Assembly: GCA_052035735.1 (NCBI GenBank)
Contig: JBPOHI010000121.1
Coordinates: 15,482 to 79,481 of the forward strand
DNA length: 64,000 nt
Direction: 5' to 3'
From: JAGPDF01 sp052035735
GTDB taxonomy: Bacteria > Acidobacteriota > Thermoanaerobaculia > Multivoradales > JAGPDF01
Both the position numbers and the translations under genes were made by a program. Position 1 is the first letter of the stretch. The number at the start of each line of letters is the position of its first letter. Positions 23,535 through 32,301 of this stretch are shown piece by piece. The notes beneath the pieces were generated by a model. That model made no database searches, was not told the DNA's origin, and worked only from the letters and a program-made list of their open reading frames with translations.

Positions 23535-25238
23535 TCAGCCGGAGATGCGGCCGAGGCGCGCGAGGCGCGCGAGGTGCGCCACCACCTGACGTTCGGCGAG
23601 CGGCACGACGGCCGCGGCGATCTCGGGATAGACGCGCGGCACCATCGCCTTCGCCTCGCGCTCGCCAGACTCCCAGCAGGCGAGCACCTGGGCCTCGCGC
23701 GCCAAGCGATGATCGCGGTACTCGGTGAGCTTGGTCACGCTGTCGAGGAACGGTGCGCCGTGACCGACGAACAGGGTGCGCGGCGCCAACTCTCGCAGGC
23801 GGTCGAGCGAGGCGAGGTAGAGGTCCATATCGCCCTCCGGCGGATCGATGACGATCGTGCCGAAGCCCGCCACCATGTCGCCGGCGACGAGGTCGCCGGT
23901 CGATTCGACTTCGAAGCAGAGGTGGCCGCTGGCGTGCCCGGGAGTGTGATGCACCTTGAGCGCGAATGGCGGCGAGCCGTCGAGCTCGACACGCTGCCCA
24001 TGGTTGAGCCAGCCGTCGAGCGCGATGCCCTGCGCGCGGAGACGTTCGCCGGTGAGCGGATGGGCGAGCACGGGCACGTCGAGCGCGCGACGGACGATTT
24101 CGACGCCACCGACATGATCGGGGTGATGGTGGGTGAGCCAGATGGCGCGAACGGAGCGCCCGAGGCGCTCCTCCGCCACGCGCAACGCGGCCAGCAGTCG
24201 TTCGTTCTCGGCCTCGAACGGCGAGCCCGGATCGACGAGCACGCAGTCGCCGGTGCCGAGCAGATAGGCGTTGGTGTGCGCGGCGGGGGGCAGGGTGGCG
24301 GCGGCGAGCGGCAGGAGCACGATCCCGGCCCGCACCTCGATTCGCGGCAGCGGCCCGAGGTGCGCCTCGGTGGTGTCCTGAAGGCGCGGCGTCGCGCGGT
24401 CGGGTCCGGCCTCGGCGAGTACGCGCAGCAGGTGCAGGATCGGCGGCGCGGCGATGGCGCGACCCTCGTCGAGGCGGGCGAGAGCGGCGCGCGGCGCGAT
24501 CCACTCGCCCTCTTCGCTCTCCGGCGGCACGACTCTCGGTTCGCCGTCCTCGGGGCGCCACTCGAGGAGGAAGAAGCGGTTGTCGAATCGCGCCGGCGAG
24601 AACGGCGGGGTGAGCCAGCGGCCGGCGAAGCGCAGGCGCGAGGCGTCGAGGGCGAGGCCGTTCTTGTCGAGCCAGGGGCCGAGGGACTTCTCTCCGGCGA
24701 GTTGAGTTCGTCGGAGCTCGGCCAGCGATACGGTGTCGGGTCGGTCTCCGTTCGGGGTCCTGTCTGGCCCGTATCCCATGGGGTCCTCGCCCTGAGGAAG
24801 CGGGCTCCGGTCCCCATGGGAGCCCTCGGTCCAGCCACCTCTCACTTCCATGGCTGGCGGACAGGCGATCAGGACGCCGGTCTCCTCGAACAGTTCCCGT
24901 AGCGCGCAGGCGACCAGGCCGGGTACGAGATCGAGCTCTTTCGGTGACGCATCCCTTTGCGGGCTTGCAGGGGTCCAGCCGGTGGCGGCGAGCTCGGTGG
25001 GAGTTCCGGCGACCGGCAAGGTCACGTCACCGCGTTCGAGACCGCCGCCGGGGAAGGCGTGCCAGCCGCCCATGAACGGGAGGATCGCGCCGCGCTGCAG
25101 CCAGAAGAGTTCGAGCTCCGCGTTCGGCAGTCGCCGGAAGAGCACGACCGCCGCCGAGGGACGAGGCGGCTTCGGCGTTGCCAACTCGCCGCCGGCGGCT
25201 GCCAGCACCTTCTCGTAGAGCCCTTCGCTGCTGCTCAA
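23535..25238 (-). CDS. Nudix hydrolase/metallo-beta-lactamase-fold fusion protein
   Basis: The protein has 567 residues. Residues 25-290 form a Nudix domain of the long NUDT19-like type (GGWHAFPGGGLE, then RELFEETGVL after a long loop). Residues 310-560 form a metallo-beta-lactamase fold with THHHPDHVGG, HTPGHASGH, a metal-bridging Asp in LVAGDMVAG and GHGAPF near the end. The likely substrates are CoA-type or nucleotide pyrophosphates and thioesters, but this is unproven. The TTG start at 25238 forms a TTGA overlap with the upstream stop. Residues 134-163 (after the Nudix box) are encoded by an 88-base palindromic repeat also found at 59125. Confidence 0.85.
   Translation of the reverse strand: MSSSEGLYEKVLAAAGGELATPKPPRPSAAVVLFRRLPNAELELFWLQRGAILPFMGGWHAFPGGGLERGDVTLPVAGTPTELAATGWTPASPQRDASPKELDLVPGLVACALRELFEETGVLIACPPAMEVRGGWTEGSHGDRSPLPQGEDPMGYGPDRTPNGDRPDTVSLAELRRTQLAGEKSLGPWLDKNGLALDASRLRFAGRWLTPPFSPARFDNRFFLLEWRPEDGEPRVVPPESEEGEWIAPRAALARLDEGRAIAAPPILHLLRVLAEAGPDRATPRLQDTTEAHLGPLPRIEVRAGIVLLPLAAATLPPAAHTNAYLLGTGDCVLVDPGSPFEAENERLLAALRVAEERLGRSVRAIWLTHHHPDHVGGVEIVRRALDVPVLAHPLTGERLRAQGIALDGWLNHGQRVELDGSPPFALKVHHTPGHASGHLCFEVESTGDLVAGDMVAGFGTIVIDPPEGDMDLYLASLDRLRELAPRTLFVGHGAPFLDSVTKLTEYRDHRLAREAQVLACWESGEREAKAMVPRVYPEIAAAVVPLAERQVVAHLARLARLGRISG
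24752..24839 (-). repeat. Dispersed palindromic element, copy 1 (in-frame inside a gene)
   Basis: These 88 bases match 59125-59212 in the same orientation with four mismatches. Inside are nested inverted repeats: TCCCATGGGG near 24774 pairs with CCCCATGGGA near 24812, and GGAGCCC/GGGCTCC form a second small stem. The copy keeps the host reading frame and adds about 30 residues to the Nudix domain. Confidence 0.85.
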
Positions 25239-26209
25239 GGCCGGGATTCGTGGCCGGCGTAGCTCTTCTCGCCCGCCTCGATCCTCATCGGCAGGCGGTT
25301 CTCCCGCGGCGGTAGCGGGCAGGTGGCGTAGGGCGTGAACACGCAGGGCGGATTGTAGGCGCGGTTGAAGTCGAGCTCGACCCGGCCGTCTTGCGGCGGA
25401 TCGGTGTAGAGGAAACGCCCGCCGCCGTAGGTCTCCCTGCCGTTGGTCTTGTCGCCGAAGACGAGGAAGAGTCGGCCGTCGCCGGTGTCGTCGAGCGCCA
25501 GCAGCCGGTGCTCCTGGCTGTCGACGGTGAAGACGACATGGCCGGGCGAGAGAATCGGTTCGTCGAACCCGAGCGCGTTCGGAATCGGAATCTCTTTCGG
25601 TTCGGGCAGCGCCTCGAAGCGCGCCGCGAGCTTCCACTTCGCTTCGAGCGGATAGTAGTCGAGCCCGTGGAAGGCCTTGAGCGTCGCGGCTTCGCTGTCC
25701 TTGACGCGCACGCCGAGACGGTCGCCGCGCCGGATCGCGAAGAAGGTAAGGCTGCCGTGCACGAGCTCGGTCGGCCCGGAATCGGCCGCAGCGTCGGCAT
25801 CGGCCACCATCTCGAGGGTCGAGACCGGAGCACCCTCATGGGTGACGGCGACGCCCTTCTCGGCGCGAAAGAGAAGGGTGCGCCGGTCGCCGGAACCCAC
25901 CAGCTGCAGGGTTCCGAGCCGCGGCGGCGCCTTTCCGGCGGGTAGCACGACCGCGCTCGCCGGATCGCTGCCGACGCTGTTGTCGCCGGGCTTCAACCAA
26001 CCCAGGCCGACCAGCGTCAGCCAGCCGTCGGGCCGCTGCAAGCGCTCGAAGCGGGTCTTCTTCCAGGCGGCGACCTCCTCCTCCCATGCCGGAGCCTGGA
26101 CGGTTGGGGTGCCGCCGCCAGCGGGCGCCGTCTGGGCCCCGGCAACGCTGGCAGTCAGGGCGAGAGACAGGCCGAGGAGCAGATCGAGGAGTGGGGCAGT
26201 GCGCGTCAT
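25235..26209 (-). CDS. Secreted DUF1684 protein
   Basis: The protein has 324 residues with a signal peptide (1-25, ending VAGAQ). It shows the DUF1684 hallmarks: RPDGWLTLVGLGWLKPGDN near 59, GSD, and a C-terminal block with FNRAYNPPCVFTPYATCPLPP near 280 and NRLPMRIEAGEK. The family has no established reaction. It is co-oriented and overlapping with the Nudix fusion gene. Confidence 0.85.
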   Translation of the reverse strand: MTRTAPLLDLLLGLSLALTASVAGAQTAPAGGGTPTVQAPAWEEEVAAWKKTRFERLQRPDGWLTLVGLGWLKPGDNSVGSDPASAVVLPAGKAPPRLGTLQLVGSGDRRTLLFRAEKGVAVTHEGAPVSTLEMVADADAAADSGPTELVHGSLTFFAIRRGDRLGVRVKDSEAATLKAFHGLDYYPLEAKWKLAARFEALPEPKEIPIPNALGFDEPILSPGHVVFTVDSQEHRLLALDDTGDGRLFLVFGDKTNGRETYGGGRFLYTDPPQDGRVELDFNRAYNPPCVFTPYATCPLPPRENRLPMRIEAGEKSYAGHESRP

Positions 26210-26234
26210 GAGCAGAGGTTCTCCCTCTCGAAGC

Positions 26235-26969
26235 CTACTTCAACCGGCGCGGAATCAAGGCCGGAACGCGCCGCCGGTGCTCCTGGTACGCGGCGCCGAA
26301 CTCGCGCTCGAGATCGCGCTCCTCGAACGCCAGGCCGATGAACAGGTAGATCGTCAACGTGCTGACGAGAAGCAGCCGCCCTTGACTCATCGTCGGCGTC
26401 GCCCAGAACGCGAGGAGGGACCCGGAGTAGACCGGATGGCGCACCAGGCGATAGAGGCCCCGGCCGGCGAACGGCGGCGCGACGTAGGGCACCCCCCGCG
26501 CGGCGCTCCTCGCCTGCTCGAGGCCGAACAGGTGCGTGCTGCCGATCGAGGCCAGCGCCGCGATCACGATCCCCCAGCCGGCGCCCTGCAGGGCCCAAAG
26601 GGCGGGGCCGAGCGCCGTCCAGCCGGCGGGAACCGTCCAGACCGCTTGGGGCAGCGGTTGCCAGCCCCAGCAGATGAGGCCCATCTGCAGCCCGGCGATG
26701 AGCGAGTAGAGGCTGCGCTCGAGCTCGGGCGGGAAGACCCGCAGCAGGCGAGCTTTCGCCGCCCGGCGGGCAAGGAGGCTGTGCACCAGGCCGAAAGCGA
26801 CGAGCAGAGCGAGATTGACGTACACGGCCGTCGTCTCCCGGCCGGTAGGGCCGCTGTCGACACTCTTCGGCACCGCCAAGTTGGCGAGGAAGAGGCCGAA
26901 ATAGACCATCGAGCCGAACGATGCGAGATAGCCGGCGAGGCCCACGGCGAGGTAGAGCGGGCGTCGCAT
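26235..26969 (-). CDS. Membrane methyltransferase, MddA/isoprenylcysteine methyltransferase-like
   Basis: The protein has 244 residues and about six membrane helices. The C-terminal block LVRHPVYSGSLLAFWATP, then EERDLEREFGAAYQEH, is the SAM-binding signature of the NnrU/isoprenylcysteine carboxyl methyltransferase superfamily. Overall layout and length resemble methanethiol S-methyltransferase MddA, which would make dimethylsulfide, but substrate assignment is tentative. ATG 26987 would add six residues; 26969 is preferred because GGGGGA lies upstream of it. Divergent from msrBA. Confidence 0.7.
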   Translation of the reverse strand: MRRPLYLAVGLAGYLASFGSMVYFGLFLANLAVPKSVDSGPTGRETTAVYVNLALLVAFGLVHSLLARRAAKARLLRVFPPELERSLYSLIAGLQMGLICWGWQPLPQAVWTVPAGWTALGPALWALQGAGWGIVIAALASIGSTHLFGLEQARSAARGVPYVAPPFAGRGLYRLVRHPVYSGSLLAFWATPTMSQGRLLLVSTLTIYLFIGLAFEERDLEREFGAAYQEHRRRVPALIPRRLK

Positions 26970-27092
26970 CCGGCGATTGTCCCCCATTCGCGCTCGCGGC
27001 GGACGGTCATCCATGGACGCTGGCGGCGGCGTAGAGCAGAATGGAGGTCGCCCGGTGAAACCGCTCCCGCTTCCGGGCATCCAAGCACTGTC

Positions 27093-28223
27093 ATGAAAAG
27101 CCACCGATTCCTCGCCCTGGTCCTGACCGCCGCGGTCGCGCTCCTTGCCGGCCCCTGGCTGCTCTCCGCCCTGCAGCGGCCCGCGCCGAGCGCGCTCGCC
27201 TTGCTTTCTGAAGGTGGGGCGGCGAGCGGTGCCGAAGCTGCTTCTTCGCCCAAGAAAGGTCGATCGATGTCGAATTTCGCCAAGCCCGCGGACGCCGAGC
27301 TCAAGGCCCGGCTCACGCCGATGCAGTACCAGGTGACCCAGCACGAAGGCACCGAGCCCGCTTTTCGCAACGAGTACTGGAACGAGAAGCGTCCGGGCAT
27401 CTACGTCGACGTGGTCTCCGGCGAGCCGCTCTTCTCGTCGCTCGACAAATTCGACTCGGGGACCGGATGGCCGTCGTTCTCCCGGCCGATCTCGGCCTCG
27501 GCGGTCGCGACGAAGACCGACAGCGGGCTCTTCATGACCCGAGTCGAGGTGCGCTCGCAGCAGGCCGACTCGCACCTGGGTCACGTCTTCGACGACGGGC
27601 CGAAGCCCACCGGCCTGCGCTACTGCATGAATTCGGCGGCGCTGCGCTTCGTACCGGTCGAGAAGCTGGTCGACGAAGGCTACGAGCAGTTCCTGCCGGC
27701 CTTCGAGAAGGCGGGCCTCCTCGCCAGGGACTCGGGCGATCGCGAGACCGCGATTCTCGCCGGCGGCTGTTTCTGGGGCATGGAGGAAATCCTGCGCAGC
27801 ATCCCCGGCGTCGTCGAGACCGAGGTCGGCTACACCGGCGGCACGGTGCCGAACGCCACCTACGCCATCGTCAAGCATGGCGACTCTGGCCACGCCGAGG
27901 CGGTGAAGGTCGTTTTCGATCCGCGGCGGATCTCGTTCGAGCAGCTCCTCGGCTGGTTCTTCCGCATGCACGATCCGACGACCAGGAACCGGCAGGGCAA
28001 CGACATCGGTAGCTCCTACCGCTCCGCTATCTTCTACGCCAGCGCGGAGCAGAAGCGGGTCGCGGAGGAGGTCCGCGAGCGAATTGACAAGTCAGGCAAG
28101 TGGAAGAACCCGGTGGTGACCGAGATCGTCGCCGCCTCCGACTTCTGGTCGGCCGAGGAGTACCACCAGGACTACCTGGTCAAGAACCCCGGCGGCTACA
28201 CCTGCCACTTCCTGCGCGACTGA
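27093..28223 (+). CDS. Exported methionine sulfoxide reductase MsrB-MsrA fusion
   Basis: The protein has 376 residues with an N-terminal signal or anchor (6-25), an MsrB domain (about 60-205) and an MsrA domain (about 218-375). MsrB has the catalytic Cys178 in RYCMNSAALRF and FDSGTGWPSF. The structural zinc CxxC pairs are absent, since YVDVVSGEPLF stands where zinc forms have two Cys. MsrA has the nucleophile Cys226 in GGCFWGMEE. Together they reduce both epimers of methionine sulfoxide in envelope proteins. Confidence 0.93.
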   Translation: MKSHRFLALVLTAAVALLAGPWLLSALQRPAPSALALLSEGGAASGAEAASSPKKGRSMSNFAKPADAELKARLTPMQYQVTQHEGTEPAFRNEYWNEKRPGIYVDVVSGEPLFSSLDKFDSGTGWPSFSRPISASAVATKTDSGLFMTRVEVRSQQADSHLGHVFDDGPKPTGLRYCMNSAALRFVPVEKLVDEGYEQFLPAFEKAGLLARDSGDRETAILAGGCFWGMEEILRSIPGVVETEVGYTGGTVPNATYAIVKHGDSGHAEAVKVVFDPRRISFEQLLGWFFRMHDPTTRNRQGNDIGSSYRSAIFYASAEQKRVAEEVRERIDKSGKWKNPVVTEIVAASDFWSAEEYHQDYLVKNPGGYTCHFLRD

Positions 28224-28230
28224 GCGAGGA

Positions 28231-28247
28231 GCGCGGTGCTGCCGCGC
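28231..28247 (+). terminator. Hairpin after msrBA
   Basis: GCGCGG (28231-28236) pairs with CCGCGC (28242-28247) around a five-base loop, seven bases after the stop. It is followed by CCCCTAACTTTCG, a 13-mer that recurs in inverse orientation right after ccoS. It could be a terminator, although a T-run is lacking. Confidence 0.35.
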
Positions 28248-28300
28248 CCCTAACTTTCGGCAGTGCAAGAGCCCCCCGGGTCGGACGGTAGACTCGAGGG

Positions 28301-29710
28301 ATGAGCTCACGGGACCTCTTGCGGCGCGCGGCCGAGATCGCCAGCGACTATCTCGACCGCCTTCCCGAACGGCCGGTCGGCAGCACGGCGACGGTCGACG
28401 AGATGCGCCGTGCGCTCGGCGGCGCGCTGCCTGAAGCAGGCGAGAGCGCCGAGGCCGTCCTCGAGTATCTGGCGCGCGCCGCCGATCCCGGCATCGTCGC
28501 CACCGCCGGGCCACGCTACTTCGGCTTCGTCGTCGGCGGCACGCTGCCGGTGACCGTCGCCTCCGACTGGCTGACTTCGACCTGGGACCAGAACGCCGGC
28601 CTGTTCGTTCTCTCGCCGGCGAACGCGGTGGCCGAAGAGACCGCCGGGGCCTGGCTCACGGAGCTCTTCGGCCTGCCGGTCGACGCCAGTGTCGGCTTCG
28701 TCACCGGCTGCCAGGCGGCGAACTTCGCTGCCCTGGCCGCCGCCCGGCACTCCCTCTCCGCCCGCTTCGGCTGGGACGTCGAAGCGCGCGGTCTCTACGG
28801 CGCGCCGGAGATCGAGGTCGTCGTCGGTGCGGAGGCTCACGTCACCGTGCATACGGCACTGCAGATGCTGGGGCTCGGCCGCGAGCGCGTTCACCGGGTG
28901 GCGATCGACGGAGAGGGGCGGATGATCCCCACGGCGCTCGCCGCCACCCTGGCGCCGCTCGCCGGCCGTCCGACCCTGGTTTGTGCGCAGGCCGGCAACG
29001 TCAACTCCGGCGCCTTCGATCCGCTCGAAGAGATCGCCGACCTCGCCGCCGCGCATGGCGCCTGGCTGCACGTCGACGGCGCCTTCGGTCTCTGGGCGGC
29101 GGCGAGCCCGCGCCATCGCGGACTGGTCGGCGGCCTCGGACGCGCCGACTCGTGGGCGACCGATGCGCACAAGTGGCTGAACGTCCCCTACGACAGCGGC
29201 CTGGTCTTCTGCGCCCACCCCGAGGCCCATCGCGCGGCCCTCACCGCGCACGCCGACTATCTCGAGCAGACCGAGGGCCGGGAGCGCGATTCCTTCGAGT
29301 GGGCCCCGGAGTTTTCCCGCCGCGCGCGCGGTTTCGCGGTGTGGGCGGCCCTGCGCCATCTCGGGCGCAGCGGTGTCGCCGAGCTCGTCGACCGCTGCTG
29401 TCGGCACGCCCGACACTTCGCCGAGGCGCTGGCGACGCCCGGTCGCATCGAGATTCTCAACGAGGTGGTGCTGAATCAGGTGCTGGTGCGCTTCACACCG
29501 CCGACGGGTGACGGCAGCGCCGCCGCCGGCGATGCCTGGACTCGCGAGGTGATCCGGCGGGTGCAGCTCGAAGGCACCTGTTGGCTCTCGGGTACGACCT
29601 GGCAGGGCCGGGCGGCGATGCGCATCTCGGTCGCCAACTGGTCCACCAGCGAAGCCGACGTCGCGCGCTCCGCCACCGCCATCCGCCGCGCGGCCGACTT
29701 GCCGGGCTGA
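28301..29710 (+). CDS. PLP-dependent amino-acid decarboxylase family protein
   Basis: The protein has 469 residues and is cytoplasmic. It belongs to the group II decarboxylase/aromatic L-amino-acid decarboxylase-like fold. PLP-site features include TGCQAANFAALAAAR near 137-150, HVDGAFGLWAA near 256, and the Schiff-base Lys291 in TDAHKWLNVPYDSG. Members of this subgroup often decarboxylate aromatic or acidic amino acids, and I cannot choose the substrate. The first third contains GPRYFGFVVGG, seen in this subgroup. It is convergent with the korB end, with 27 bases between. Confidence 0.85.
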   Translation: MSSRDLLRRAAEIASDYLDRLPERPVGSTATVDEMRRALGGALPEAGESAEAVLEYLARAADPGIVATAGPRYFGFVVGGTLPVTVASDWLTSTWDQNAGLFVLSPANAVAEETAGAWLTELFGLPVDASVGFVTGCQAANFAALAAARHSLSARFGWDVEARGLYGAPEIEVVVGAEAHVTVHTALQMLGLGRERVHRVAIDGEGRMIPTALAATLAPLAGRPTLVCAQAGNVNSGAFDPLEEIADLAAAHGAWLHVDGAFGLWAAASPRHRGLVGGLGRADSWATDAHKWLNVPYDSGLVFCAHPEAHRAALTAHADYLEQTEGRERDSFEWAPEFSRRARGFAVWAALRHLGRSGVAELVDRCCRHARHFAEALATPGRIEILNEVVLNQVLVRFTPPTGDGSAAAGDAWTREVIRRVQLEGTCWLSGTTWQGRAAMRISVANWSTSEADVARSATAIRRAADLPG

Positions 29711-29737
29711 GGTCGGCCGGCGCGAGTTCGCGCCGGG

Positions 29738-31096
29738 TCAGCCGCCGGCAGGAGCGATTCCGGCCGCCAGCGCCTCCGCCGCATCGATCGCCGCCGCGAG
29801 TCCGTCGGCTTCTCCCTCATCCTCTGCCGCGGCGCGGAGAGCCGCGACCGGGATCAACCCGAGATGCAAGGCGACGGCGGCAGAGACGGCCGTCGAGACC
29901 CACTCCTTGCCGATCCGGCCCGGCGCGGAGGCGGGATCGATGACCGTGCTCCGGCTCGGATCACCGGGGGGCTCGATACCGGGCAGGACGAAGACTCTCG
30001 GGCCCGGCGCCGCTCCCGTCAGGTAGGCGAGCGCCTGCTTGCGCCCCTCGGGGGCGAGCACCAGCAGGGCGTCGGCGATCGAGATCGAGGCGTCGTCGAT
30101 CGGCGCGGGGGCGAGCATCAACTCGGCGAGCGAGTAGCCGGTCTTCACTGTCACCGGATAGTCGCTGCGCTGGGCGGCGAAGAGGTCGGCCATGATCGCG
30201 GCCCGCGACAGCAGCTTCGCCGCCGTGCCGACTCGGCCGCCCGCGGCGCCGGCGAGGACGAGGCGGAACGGTCCAGCCAGGCGCGCGTGGAAGCGCGGCG
30301 TGATCGCCCGTGAGGCGGCGGCGCCCTGCCGTTGCGCTGCGGCCGCCCGGGCCGCCGAGCGGTAGGCCGCGCCGTACTCCGGCGCGGAGCTTTCGCGCAC
30401 CATGCCGGTCGCAAAGCCGAGTGTCTCGACGAGATCGGTGATCGCCTTGCGGTTCAGCCGGTTCTTCGGCGCGTAGTAGGCGGTGCAAGGCTCCCAGATG
30501 TCGAGCAGGGCGAAGCCCGGATGGGCGACCGCCTCGCCGATGCGCAGGGCCAGGTCGGTATCGAAGCTCGTGCCGCGATAGACCCAGGGGGCGCCCGCCG
30601 CCGCCACCGTGGCGCACAGATCGAGCGGGCGTTCTAGGTTGCCCTCCGGAGTCGTCGAGGTGAGCCCACCGGCCGGAGTCGTTCCCGAGTGTTGCCCTCC
30701 GGTCATGCCGAAGTTGAAGTTGTTGAAGACCAGCACCGTGAGATCGAGATTGCGGCGTGCCGCCGCCAGCAGATGAGCGCCGCCGATGCCGGTTCCGCCG
30801 TCTCCCATGATGACCACGACAGTGAGCTCGGGGCGGGCCAGCTTGATTCCCGTGGCGTAGGTGAGGCTCCTGCCGTGCAGGCCGTGAAAGGCCTGGGTGT
30901 CGAAGTACTGATCCGACAGGCCGGAGCAGCCGATGTCCGAGACCAGCACGACCTGATGCGGATCGCGACCGGTGGCGACGAGCGCCTCGTTGAGGCGATC
31001 GAGGATCGAACTGTGACCGCATCCCGGGCAGAACGGGTAGGGCGTCGGATTGCGGAACGTGGCGAGCGGCGTGACCGTCACCGGAGAAGGGCTCAT
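29738..31096 (-). CDS. korB: 2-oxoacid:ferredoxin oxidoreductase beta-gamma fusion subunit
   Basis: The protein has 452 residues. The N-terminal 280 form the TPP-binding beta subunit: CPGCGHSSILD near 23, SDIGCSG near 53, and GDGGTGIGGAHLLAAARR with FNNFNFGMTGGQ near 98-136. Residues 285-450 look like the gamma subunit (AGAAGGRVGTAAKLLSRAA, KTGYSLAELML), so beta and gamma are fused. With KorA it would oxidise 2-oxoglutarate or a related 2-oxoacid to acyl-CoA with ferredoxin as acceptor. No dedicated ferredoxin subunit is encoded nearby. Confidence 0.85.
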   Translation of the reverse strand: MSPSPVTVTPLATFRNPTPYPFCPGCGHSSILDRLNEALVATGRDPHQVVLVSDIGCSGLSDQYFDTQAFHGLHGRSLTYATGIKLARPELTVVVIMGDGGTGIGGAHLLAAARRNLDLTVLVFNNFNFGMTGGQHSGTTPAGGLTSTTPEGNLERPLDLCATVAAAGAPWVYRGTSFDTDLALRIGEAVAHPGFALLDIWEPCTAYYAPKNRLNRKAITDLVETLGFATGMVRESSAPEYGAAYRSAARAAAAQRQGAAASRAITPRFHARLAGPFRLVLAGAAGGRVGTAAKLLSRAAIMADLFAAQRSDYPVTVKTGYSLAELMLAPAPIDDASISIADALLVLAPEGRKQALAYLTGAAPGPRVFVLPGIEPPGDPSRSTVIDPASAPGRIGKEWVSTAVSAAVALHLGLIPVAALRAAAEDEGEADGLAAAIDAAEALAAGIAPAGG

Positions 31097-32301
31097 GCGA
31101 TCGCCTCCAGGAGTTGCCGCGGCGTGATCAGTCGGCCGTCCATGCGCTGCACGCCGACGACCTCGGCGGGAACGTCCGCGGCCGAGCGCGCCGCGAGGCG
31201 CTCGACCTCGCGCAGGTACTGGCCGTGGTTGAGCTCGGCCACCACGACGCGGCGAACGCCGGCGAAGGCGGCCGCGAGCGCCCGCTCGGGCACCGGCCAG
31301 AGACTCTTCACGATCAGCGCCGAGACCTTGCGCCTGTGGGCGCGCGCCGTGCGTACCGCTTCGCGCAGCGCGCCGGCGGTCACGCCGTAGGCGACGAGGA
31401 GCGTCCCGGCCCCCGGCTCGAGGTCGGCTTCGACCAGCTCCAGTTCGGCGCGATGCTCCTCGATCTTGGCCGTGAGGTGGGCGTTCAACTGCTCGACCGT
31501 CCGCGGGTCCTTGGTGAGGAAGGCGCGTTCGTCGTGAGTCGAACCGGTGAAGCGTACGAGCTCCTCGCCGCCGAGCGGCACGAGCGGTGGCACCTCTTCT
31601 GCCGGAAGGTAGCGATAGGGGAGGAACGGCTTCGCAGCCGGGAGCTCGCAGACCTCGCGCCGCGCGGCGCCGGGAGCGGCTGGCGAGGCGGCGCTGCCGC
31701 CGGCTTCACCCTCCGCGATGGTGTTCGTGGTCAGGTTGAGCTCCTTGTCGCTCACCAGGAACACCGGACAGCGGAACCTCTCGGCGAGCTCGAACGCACG
31801 CCGCGTCAGCCAGTAGCAGTCGGCGATCGAAGAGGGTGCGAGCGCGATGACCGGGAAGCCGCCGGAGGTCCCCCAGCGCACGAACTGCACGTCCCCCTGG
31901 CCGACCGTGGTGGCGCCGCCGGTGGCCGGGCCGAGGCGCTGGATATCGATCACCACCAGCGGCACCTCGCCCATGATCGCGAGGCCCAGGTTCTCGGAGT
32001 AGAGGCTGATTCCGGGTCCGCTGGTCGCGGTCAGGGCGCGCGCGCCGGCCATCGCCGCCCCGATGCACATGCCGATCGAGGCGATCTCGTCCTCGGCCTG
32101 GATCGCCGTTCCCGCGCAGAGCGGCATCTCGCGCATCATCGACATGAGGATCGGCGAGGCGGGGGTGATCGGATAGCCGGCGAAGAAGTCGCAGCCGGCG
32201 TCGAGGGCGCCGCGCACGATGGCGGTCGAGCCGTCGATGAGCTCGCGCGCCGGAGGCGACTCGAGCGGAGCGGCGGGAGACGGTGCGGGCGGCGAAGTCA
32301 T
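31093..32301 (-). CDS. korA: 2-oxoacid:ferredoxin oxidoreductase alpha subunit
   Basis: The protein has 402 residues. Family motifs are AGYPITPASPI near 42, AEDEIASIGM near 69, and TSGPGISLYSENLGLA near 92, followed by GGATTVGQGD. The C-terminal domain (LLVAYGVTAGALREAV) is normal for KorA. It overlaps the mttB-like stop and the korB start by four bases each, so it is coupled to a corrinoid methyltransferase operon, an unusual partnership. The gene symbol is by analogy, since the specific 2-oxoacid is not shown by the sequence. Confidence 0.85.
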   Translation of the reverse strand: MTSPPAPSPAAPLESPPARELIDGSTAIVRGALDAGCDFFAGYPITPASPILMSMMREMPLCAGTAIQAEDEIASIGMCIGAAMAGARALTATSGPGISLYSENLGLAIMGEVPLVVIDIQRLGPATGGATTVGQGDVQFVRWGTSGGFPVIALAPSSIADCYWLTRRAFELAERFRCPVFLVSDKELNLTTNTIAEGEAGGSAASPAAPGAARREVCELPAAKPFLPYRYLPAEEVPPLVPLGGEELVRFTGSTHDERAFLTKDPRTVEQLNAHLTAKIEEHRAELELVEADLEPGAGTLLVAYGVTAGALREAVRTARAHRRKVSALIVKSLWPVPERALAAAFAGVRRVVVAELNHGQYLREVERLAARSAADVPAEVVGVQRMDGRLITPRQLLEAIA

